Positions 56,870-64,000 of a DNA stretch of 64,000 bases are shown piece after piece; the first letter of the stretch is position 1; every line of letters starts with the position of its first letter. This stretch comes from Hygrocybe punicea (taxonomy: Eukaryota > Basidiomycota > Agaricomycetes > Agaricales > Hygrophoraceae): NCBI GenBank assembly GCA_963556145.1, contig OY744468.1:434001-498000 (forward strand), in the 5' to 3' direction. Made by a program: the position numbers and the translations under genes. Below the pieces are notes generated by a model that did not search any database, had not been told where the DNA came from, and saw only the letters and a list, made by a program, of their open reading frames with translations.

Positions 56870-59800
56870 ATGGCGCCCGACCCTGTCACCACGCCCTCTA
56901 TTCCACTTGCACCCGTGATTAAAGCAAGCCTCATATCCCAAATCGAGCTCCTTGATAAATCTAAGAACAACTGGACGAAATGGAAACGCATCGTCGTCCA
57001 ATGTCTCGGGATGGTAGGGCTTGATGATTACCTCACAGGATCGGTTAGCTGTCCTGATGAGACGAAAGAACCTCGAGCGGTGAGCAACTGGCGCACGAAC
57101 GATAAGGTCGTCCGTTCCTTTCTCGGCTTGAAATCTGCCGAAGAAGAACAAGAATACATAGAAAACCACACATCCGCCGCTGACGTTTGGAAGGCCCTGA
57201 AAGCCCGCCACGAGCAGGAAGGACCCATTACGCAAATTTTATTGATACAAGAGGCACTCAACGTGTGCTATGTCAAATCCGAACGCCTGTCCGCCGTCAG
57301 CACGAAGCTTTCCGACCTCAACTCCCGCATCTTTGCTATTGGCATACCCACAAAAGACGTCTTCCTGAGCATATTGATGCTCAACTCTTTATCCGGTGAG
57401 CTCTCGAATGTTCGAGACCACGTCGCGACCTCCCTTTCTTCCAGTAACACCTTCACCTCCAATGACATCCGGAAATGACTCGACACTGAACAACAGATCA
57501 TCGACAGCAATACTGCCCACTCGTCCCGCTACACCGCCGCCGAAGCCCTTGTGAGCTACCCTCGGAAAGCCGGCAGCGCAAAGGAATGCTCCAACTGCAA
57601 GATGGCTGGTTGGAGGTATATTGGGCATACCGATCGGACTTGCTACCACGCCGGCGGTGCTATGGAGGGTCAACGCGATCGCATTGAACGTGAACGAGAG
57701 ATGACTCGGAAGAACCGCAAGCCTGCATCTACCAATTCCGGAACTCGTGTCGACAATGATGGTCGTGCATTTATCCTGGACAAGGATACCGGAGAGGCCT
57801 ATCTCTTAGCTAAGTCCGACAAACCGCTCAAACCGCTCGGTGCGAAGCTAGGCACTTCTGAGGAGTTCGCGGGACTGGCCACCGATGTGATCTCGAAATC
57901 GTTCTTGGCAAACCAACCTGATTTCGACAAATTCGAATACGACGCCTTGCCGATTGATGACCCTGTTCTGACGGCATCCGTCGACTGGTCCATCTGTTCT
58001 CGTGAGGCTCTTGTTGCTGACTTCGACACCAAGATCACCACGGGCGCTCGCACGCGTATGACGGTAAATGCCGGCCTCTTCTTTCTTGACACCGGGGCTA
58101 GTGTCCATATCTCGCTGGAAAGTTCGGACTTCTATGACATCAAACGGATTCCTCCCAGGTCTGTCCGCGGTGTCGGTGGTTCCTCTATTCAAGCCTTGGG
58201 CATTGGTACTATAAAGCTCGCGATGGGACGCAGGGCCAACATCCTTCTGGAGAATGTTTTATACATTCCTACTGCGACCATCCGTCTGATCTCTATCGGG
58301 GCCCTATGCTGTGCTTTCAAGTTTACCGCCCACTTCAATGAGGACTCATGCTGGTTGACGAAGTGGAATGGGACGAGGGTTGCCTCCGGCACCCTCGGAA
58401 CAAATCGGGCACTTTACTCTCTGACAGGTCCTGCCCCTTACGTGGAACACGCGTTTGTTTCCCAACGTGTTCCTAATCTCGCCTCGTGGCACCGTCGTTT
58501 GGGTCACACTAACTATCGCTCAATCGTTGAGATGGCTCATGGAGGACTGGCGAAAGGTATGACTATTGATTTGTCTACTGAGCCGGGCAAGTGCGAGCAC
58601 TGTATATTGGGCAAACAGGTCCGCTCCCCCATCCCAAAGGTCCGGTCAGGCACTAAGGCGAACCGCAGACTCGGAATTGTGTATGTTGACTTGACGGGTC
58701 CAGAAGCGGTGAAGTCAGCGAGTGGGAACTTGTACAGTATGAACTTAATTGATGATTTTTCCTCTTACATCTGGTCCATCCCACTCCCATCCAAGTCTGC
58801 TGCCGCTCCGGCCCTTCGTAAATGGGAACTCGCCCGTGAGCTTGAGACTGGCCAGAAAGTGGGCATCTTTCGTGTCGACAACGGCGAACTCAAGTCCAAT
58901 GAGATGTCTGCCTGGTTAGACTCCCGTGGTACACAGCAACAATTTACAGCCACGTACACTTCCGCCCACAACGGCCGGGCTGAACGGGTACACCGGACAC
59001 TACGCAACAAGGCTCGCACCATGAGGCTTCAGTGTGATGTTCCCCCGAATCGTTGGGATGAGTTTATGCTTTCCACCGCTTATCTTACGGTTCGCATTCC
59101 GGCTAAGTCACTCCGGGATATGACGCCTTTCGAGGCCTTTCATGGCACCAAGCCTGACTTATCACACCTCCGTGAGATTGGCTCTCGTGCATTTTTCCTG
59201 ATCCAGAACAGACACAACCCCAAGCTCTTTGAATGATCAGTGGAATGCATTCTCATTGGCTATGAGGCCTCATCCAAGGCCTACCATTGCTACCATCGCG
59301 GTTCTCATCGCGTCTTCTCATCTTACCATGTTGTGTTCATTGAATTCTATGATACGCCACCGCGCCCTCTCCACCCTGGCTTAATCTTGCACGATCCCCC
59401 ACCTGCTGAGTGGGATGCTGGAGACCCCGCCAATGCACCAGCTCCGTCTGAAGAAGATCTTACTGTTCCCTTGTCAGACGCTCCTGTAGGGATCCCTTTA
59501 GATGACGCACCTTTGGATGTGCCCGTGATTCCCGCCGTGAACTATCCTCCGCACCATCGCCGTGCAAACGCTGTTGACCTGGATGCTGATGACGTCCGCA
59601 GGTCTGATCGATCGCATGCCCCATCCGCCCGCCTTGCCGCTGCGAATCAAATCCCGTATGTGTCTGCTGTCGAACGCGCCGTCGCTGAATCAAAAGAAAG
59701 CGCACAAAACATCAGCGAGCAACGTCGTCTGCAGCATCAAGCCCAGGAGGAGATTATGGCACAACTACCTGAAATGTCTGGTGACCTACCGGCATTAGAG

Positions 59801-61432
59801 GAAATATTCGCAGCTCTTAAGGACGCTCCCGTGAATGTCACGTACCCGGACGACCCCGCGACCCTGAAAGCTGCCTTAAATTCACCCGAGTGTGCGGAAT
59901 GGTCTTCCGCGCTCCGTGAAGAATTCGCCTCCATTAAGGAAATGGGCGTTTACAAACTCGTGCCGCCCTGAGCTGTCCCCACTGGCCGCAAGATCATGAA
60001 AGGGAAACCGGTCTTTGTGCGGAAACGAGACGAGGCCGGCAACATTGTCCGCTACAAAGCCCGATGGGTCTGCAGGGGCTTCGAGGCGATCCATGGCCAA
60101 GACTATGACAAGACTACCTCACCGACGGCATGCATGGAATCTTTTCGCATACTCCTACATATCGGGGCCGCCCTGGACCATGACATTCAGCAGGTCGACG
60201 TCAAGACGGCATTCCTTAATGGACTCTTACCTCCTGGGGAAACCTGCTATATGGTCCAGCTGCCTGGTTTCGAGGAGCCTGGTTTTGAAGACTGGGTGTG
60301 GGAGTTACAGAAGGGCCTCTACGGCTTGAAGCAAGGGGGCCGCATATGGAATCGCACCATGAACGACGCTATGCTGGGCTGGGGCTTCACCCGGCTCACC
60401 TGCGAGTACTGCATATATTTCCGCCGTTTGGAGAACAGTAAAGTAATTTTCGCTGCCGTCCATGTTGACGATTTTCTTTCTGTCGCGAGTGACAAAGCTG
60501 AAAACAAACAATTTAAGTTACAGCTACGCGAGAAGTGGAAGATTTCTGACCTTGGCGAAGCGAAGTTCTGTGTGGGCATTGCCATTGCGCGAAACAGAAA
60601 GGACCGCACTGTTGCTCTTTCTCAGACCGCGCTCATCGACCGTGTTATTACTCAATTCGGACTTACGAATGCCCACCCCGTCTCCACTCCAATGGATGCC
60701 GACATTAAGCTCTCGCGCCAGAATATTGTTCCCTCATCCGCGGACGACGTTCGGCGGCTAGCAATTATTCCTTACCGTGCTCTTGTTGGCTCACTCATGT
60801 ATATCGCAATTGGCACCAGACCGGATATCGCCTTTGCCATACAACAACTTAGTCAGTTCCTTGACTGCTATAACTTGACTCACTGGGAAGCCGCGGAGCA
60901 TGTCGTCCGCTATCTGAAGGGTACCCGCAAACTGAAACTCCATCTCGGGGGCCTTGCCACTGCTGAATTATCTGGATACACCGACTCGAATTTCGCGAGT
61001 TGCATTGACTCTCGTAAATCCATCTCCGGCTACTGTTTTTCCCTTGGTTCTGGCGTCATTTCTTGGGCGGCCCGGAAGCAGAAGACTGTATCCACGTCTA
61101 CGTGTGAGGCTGAGTACGTTGCCGCTTCTGATGCATCTAAGGAAGCTGTCTGGCTTCGCGCTTTACTGCTTGGCCTCCACCACTCTCAGTCTGATCCTAC
61201 CCCTCTCCGTTGCGACAACAATGGCGCCCTGATTCTTACTGGCGATCCCTCTTTTCACGCGAGAGTCAAACACATCGATGTCAAACACCACTATATTTGT
61301 GAGCTGGTTGAGAAAGCTATCCTGAAAGTTACCTATGTCCATACCAAGTCCAACGTTGCCGACGTCTTCACGAAACCCTTGATGCTGCAACCATTCCTTG
61401 ATTTACGTGGTTGGCTAGGCCTCCATCAGTGA
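56870..61432 (+). pseudogene. copia Gag-Pol polyprotein with three TGA codons
   Basis: One frame of 1,521 codons. Gag (56,870-57,480; WTKWKRIVVQCLG), zinc knuckle (CSNCKMAGWRYIGHTDRTC), protease (LDTGASVHIS near 58,090), integrase HHCC region (HRRLGHTNYRS, CEHCILGKQ) and DDE core (YVDLTGPE, FRVDNGELK, NGRAERVHRTL), reverse transcriptase (ARWVCRGFEAIHGQDY, QVDVKTAFLNGLLP, GLYGLKQGGRIWNRTM, VHVDDFLS) and RNase H (YTDSNFASCIDSRKS, STSTCEAEYVAASDASKEAVW, KHIDVKHHYICELV). TGA interrupts it at 57476-57478, 59234-59236 and 59969-59971. All domains are otherwise complete and catalytic residues present. No frameshift. The copy may have moved by help in trans or mutated after insertion. Confidence 0.92.
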
Positions 61433-61468
61433 GATTCCACGCGAGGAGGAGTACACGGTGAGGAGGAG

Positions 61469-61714
61469 TGTTAGCGATCAAGAGATCGAGGTCATGTGCA
61501 CCTTGTAGATATCACGTGACGATGAGTATGCTATATCAACGTCACGCGTAGTTTAGTTCCCTCAGTCGTTCCGTCTACTACGACTGAGGTGAGTCCCGCA
61601 CACTATTATTTACTATCGTTACTCATCATGTATATTAGACTGACATAGCTCAGGTAATATACTTAGTCGTTCTGTCTACTACGACTGAGACTGACATAGC
61701 TCAGGTTTTAATAG
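61469..61714 (+). repeat. copia 3' LTR
   Basis: 246 bp, 244 identical to the 5' LTR. Confidence 0.92.
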
Positions 61715-61719
61715 CTTCT

Positions 61720-62387
61720 ACTTTCCCTGAATCTCGATATACTAGTTACCAGTGCGACCGCTCCCTCTCCTCTCCAATTTTCTCTGATCCTAAATGTAAC
61801 TTTAGCGTGAAGAATTTATGCACCGTTACATGTGGCCAAATTCATGCCTGCCCAGCACAACAGCGCTAATCACTGCCGCGCACACGTCTTCGCAGGGTAG
61901 ATTCACTCTCGAGGGCGTCGAGAACCACTCTGCACGTGTGTACATTTCTCCCAAGCTTTTGTTCCCACGTGCTGAACTCCACTGTTTTCAGATTATTCAC
62001 ACACTCTTCACGAATGGGGACGGCGGTTAGAGGCCAACTTGACTCAAGATATGATCTCGAAAGAGCACCCACGTCTACGGGAGCGAGCTGAATCGAGATG
62101 TTCACAAGGAAGTAGCAGTATCTCATTGCATATGCTGCCTATATCACTTGCCATTTGTTTGGGGGGTATTTTTGGGACATTGTTTACTAAAAATGCCACA
62201 GAGCGACTGTCCTGAACCTTGTGATTGAATCGGATTGGCTTTCCAGAACTTAACCGAAGTTGATTTTCGGTTTTTGACTGCTTTTTATCATTATTACCCG
62301 AATGAATGTTTGATTTGGCCGCACAACTGAAACTCATAGCGGGTCGAGAGTAGATGCGAAAGTGATATTAAAAAATAAAAAACACCT
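61720..62387. other. 3' remnant of CFA-like gene and its flank
   Basis: Coding similarity stops near 62,165; 62,170-62,387 holds nothing recognisable. Confidence 0.4.
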
Positions 62388-62420
62388 GTGGACCAGAAGT
62401 CCTATACTACCTTATACTAC

Positions 62421-62847
62421 ATGTATTCCGTCAGCGGAGAATCGAGATCTCATGTGGATGAGGAGCCTGAGAAAGGACTCGGATACACAGTAACTTGGGC
62501 TCCAGCTTCCATGAAACCGAAGAATCTCACTTTCCGCTTGAAGCAACTGTCTCCCGCTGGAAAGAAACCTATTAATGCAGTTTGCTTATCGCCAGATGGA
62601 GCTTTACTTCTGAGTGGCGGTACGTCGTGATACCTCTCTTGGCATTGGCGTATCATTTGTTCACACCACCAAGGTGACGATGGTTTTGTCAGGGTCTGTC
62701 AGGGTCTGGCATGTCTGGGCTGGAAATCTAGCTGATTCTAGTAACAAAAGGCTGGTTGCTCGAAAGCGCAGGCTAAGTAACAATGGACACTTATACTTCA
62801 ACTTCCCTAAAACTAAAGCATCTTTTCATTCTCATCAGGGATGCTAA
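62421..62847 (+). pseudogene. WD40-repeat protein fragment with 10-bp duplication
   Basis: Exon 62,421-62,619 codes GLGYTVTWAPASMKPKNLTF, RLKQLSPAGKKPINAVCLSP and GALLLSGG. A GT-AG intron (62,620-62,673) leads to DDGFVRV, the end of a WD blade. There GTCAGGGTCT is duplicated in tandem (62,688-62,697 and 62,698-62,707), shifting the frame before the expected Trp. The other frame continues VRVWHVWAGNLADSSNKR to 62,847. It is a partial copy of a WD40 gene family common in Agaricomycetes. Confidence 0.6.
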
Positions 62848-62974
62848 TGATGCTGACATCGGTGAATCGGATGGCGAACCCACGGATCCAAGAAACGTCA
62901 GAGGCCTCATCTAAAAAGACGCGGGAAGGAAACACGGCACACGTACGTTGTTCTTGAACGACGTTTTGATGGCA

Positions 62975-63195
62975 AATATTCTCTAACACATACTATTAGA
63001 AGCACGTTCGTCAATTTCTGCAAAAAAAGGGTCTCATTCCGGTGCCTGCATCTATCAAGAACAAGAAAAATGGTTGGACGAAATCTCTCGAACCAAATAA
63101 ACCTCTTCTGAGTATGCCCCCTGCGGTGGATCCTGCGACCCTGAGTGCGTATATTCAGAGGCTTCATCCTGGGCCAACAACGGACAATATGCCGA
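62975..63195 (+). repeat. Segment also present at 31,731-31,941
   Basis: Close copy of the sequence fused to the STE6 pseudogene. Here it continues into the ORF below beyond GCCGATCAG. Confidence 0.8.
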
Positions 63196-63554
63196 TCAGT
63201 TGGAGAGACCCTATGGGACATCCTTGGAACCAGAAGGTTATCCAGACGCTCGCAACAGAATTTACCAAGAAGGTGAAAGATTGCCATTATCAACTAGTGA
63301 CTTCATTACCCAACAAAGATTTCGCAGCCACTGCAATCCAATCCAAACTTTCCCATCATCAGACTATGTTGAATACTTTCATGCGAAAAATGAAAGAAGC
63401 AGGGCATTTATCGGCTAACGAGATGACCGAAGTCTTTGTCTATGGCAACAGTACCTGGCCAGCCCCAATTGGGTCGAGTCGGATATTGAATAAAACCATT
63501 TTCTATATGCCGTGCTCATGCCGTTGCTTGAGACCCCAGCAACCCTCCGTATGA
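63042..63554 (+). CDS. Unrecognised ORF (170 codons), possibly mobile-element protein
   Basis: The frame reads SIKNKK-GWTKSLEP, DPATLSAYIQRLHPGPTTDN, NQKVIQTLATEFTKKVKDC, DFAATAIQSKLSHHQTML, MRKMKEAGHLSANEMTE. The middle is amphipathic helix-like. A second frame on the same strand (63,200-63,418) is also open, so the coding frame is uncertain. The first ORF codon at 63,042 is GTG, not ATG; an upstream exon would be needed. No function assigned. Confidence 0.3.
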   Translation: MPASIKNKKNGWTKSLEPNKPLLSMPPAVDPATLSAYIQRLHPGPTTDNMPISWRDPMGHPWNQKVIQTLATEFTKKVKDCHYQLVTSLPNKDFAATAIQSKLSHHQTMLNTFMRKMKEAGHLSANEMTEVFVYGNSTWPAPIGSSRILNKTIFYMPCSCRCLRPQQPSV

Positions 63555-63772
63555 ATAGTGGTAGTAACAATACATATATTGCAACATGTTCTAAGTGTTT
63601 AAGTAATATATAAATGAGACAACTGGGGGGGGGGATGGCTGGAAGGACAGGTGGGAAAAGGGGATGAGCGCTAAGGCAAGCGTAGGGGAGTGTGGTTAAG
63701 GTGTGGTTAGGATGGAGGCACAAGTGCTGGCAGGTAACGGTGGGCCATGGGTGGGTTAGGTGGAATTCCGGA

Positions 63773-64000
63773 TCATCGGGTTAACGGGGTGGGCAGTGAG
63801 GTGAGCACTAGGGCCATGGTGGGTGGCCGGAATGGAAACGTCGGGTGAGCGCAATGTGCGGGTGGGAGTAGGGGTGAGAGAACATACCGAGGGGAGTCCT
63901 GGATCGTTCGCAGCATTGGGCATTGAGGCAACAATGGAGCGGGCGACAGGAGCAGAGGTGAGACACTGGATGGCCTGAACCGACGAGGCAAGACGGAGTG
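63773..64000 (-). other. Possible exon of a gene running off the right edge
   Basis: Minus frame LASSVQAIQCLTSAPVARSI then VASMPNAANDPGLPS ends at a good donor (GTATGT, about 63,886). The remainder lies outside the window or is not recognisable. GC-rich sequence at 63,620-63,990 permits spurious ORFs, so support is weak. Confidence 0.2.

Larger units (their letters stand above)
56498..61714 (+). mobile_element. Full-length Ty1/copia LTR retrotransposon
   Basis: 246-bp LTRs at 56,498-56,743 and 61,469-61,714 differ at only two sites (56,532/61,503 and 56,601/61,572). They begin TGTTAGCGATC and end GGTTTTAATAG. A direct repeat CTTCT flanks the element (56,494-56,498 and 61,715-61,719; its last T overlaps the first LTR base). 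A purine-rich tract (GAGGAGGAG) precedes the 3' LTR. One polyprotein frame fills the interior. The element lies inside the CFA-synthase-like pseudogene. Confidence 0.93.
55471..62165 (+). pseudogene. Cyclopropane-fatty-acid-synthase-like gene split by copia element
   Basis: Family: SAM-dependent cyclopropane-fatty-acyl-phospholipid synthase (adds a methylene across lipid double bonds). Left part: GQLTIRDSEGTYRYG, NNFWTRVLLSRDFG, then intron, FSEAYMVGDVQVEDLKGAMH, intron, LWLDNQSGMEGLL, a deletion, KAFLSKEMMYLCAFWD, GDLECGPSPGDLEAAQRRKI, then GWGGLAIE with the preceding bases of the SAM-binding glycine motif lost, EVDTLTLSVEQKALAEE, LLDYRDLPAEFEKAFDAF, SIEMLE-HVGSKFYTRYFK. The copia element enters at 56,498. 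Right part: STFPESRYTSYQ, RYMWPNSCLPSTTALITAA, GRFTLEGVENHSA, LHEWGRRLEANLTQDMISK, and a QYLIAYAAYITCHL end near 62,165. Deletions and frameshifts besides the insertion show it is dead. Confidence 0.82.

Noticed and set aside
61818..62030. 70-codon ORF as an independent gene
   Set aside because: Its sequence is the 3' part of the CFA-synthase-like gene interrupted by copia.

Overview
The window looks like a transposon-rich stretch of an Agaricomycete (mushroom-forming basidiomycete) nuclear genome. Evidence: genes are cut by many 47-80 nt GT-AG introns, and the repeats are families typical of Agaricomycetes (KDZ with CxC2-type cysteine cluster, Tnp2/CACTA-like, Plavaka, hAT, Ty1/copia). Host genes include a STE6-type ABC transporter and the RNase P/MRP subunit POP4. 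There are no operons or bacterial-type sites. I cannot name the species.

Layout. 0-1.1 kb: a Tnp2-like transposase fragment at the left edge and a small secreted repeat protein gene (minus). 2.4-9.3 kb: an intact 5-exon STE6-like transporter (minus) divergent from an intact 5-exon POP4 gene (plus). 9.4-14.3 kb: a complete hAT element with TIRs and an 8-bp target duplication, a 0.7-kb foldback element and a 33-bp minisatellite. 14.8-18.3 kb: a decayed KDZ transposase (minus). 19.1-19.7 kb: a solo LTR. 20.3-24.65 kb: two divergent unrecognised genes, each with internally expanded repeats. 25.1-27.65 kb: a CATCTTT-type satellite. 28.3-28.9 kb: a zinc-finger fragment of a transposon protein. 29.0-33.9 kb: a mirror-image second copy of the POP4-STE6 block, with POP4 open but carrying missense changes and STE6 truncated and dead.

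35.2-37.0 kb: an intact 10-exon WD40 protein with a C-terminal membrane anchor, between 72-bp inverted repeats. 39.4-42.9 kb: a nearly intact Tnp2 transposase. 46.4-49.5 kb: a large foldback element with 1,058-bp arms around a tandem array that contains a 100-N assembly gap. 49.6-52.5 kb: a Plavaka transposase remnant. 55.5-62.2 kb: a cyclopropane-fatty-acid-synthase-like pseudogene split by a 5.2-kb copia retrotransposon with near-identical LTRs and a 5-bp target duplication. 62.4-64 kb: a WD40 fragment, an unrecognised ORF whose 5' part is also fused to the STE6 pseudogene at 31.9 kb, and a possible gene end at the right edge.

How it fits together. Probably functional host genes are STE6-like (2,386-7,062), POP4 copy 1 (7,480-8,490), the WD40 membrane protein (35,184-36,955) and perhaps the secreted protein (339-1,102). 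The rest is mobile DNA and its debris. In-frame stops that interrupt the transposase and polyprotein frames I checked are all TGA, mostly where the family has Arg, which suggests CpG deamination of silenced repeats. No wholly new biological system is evident. The most notable structures are the mirror-image STE6-POP4 duplication, the foldback element with its collapsed gap, and the copia insertion into the CFA-synthase-like gene.
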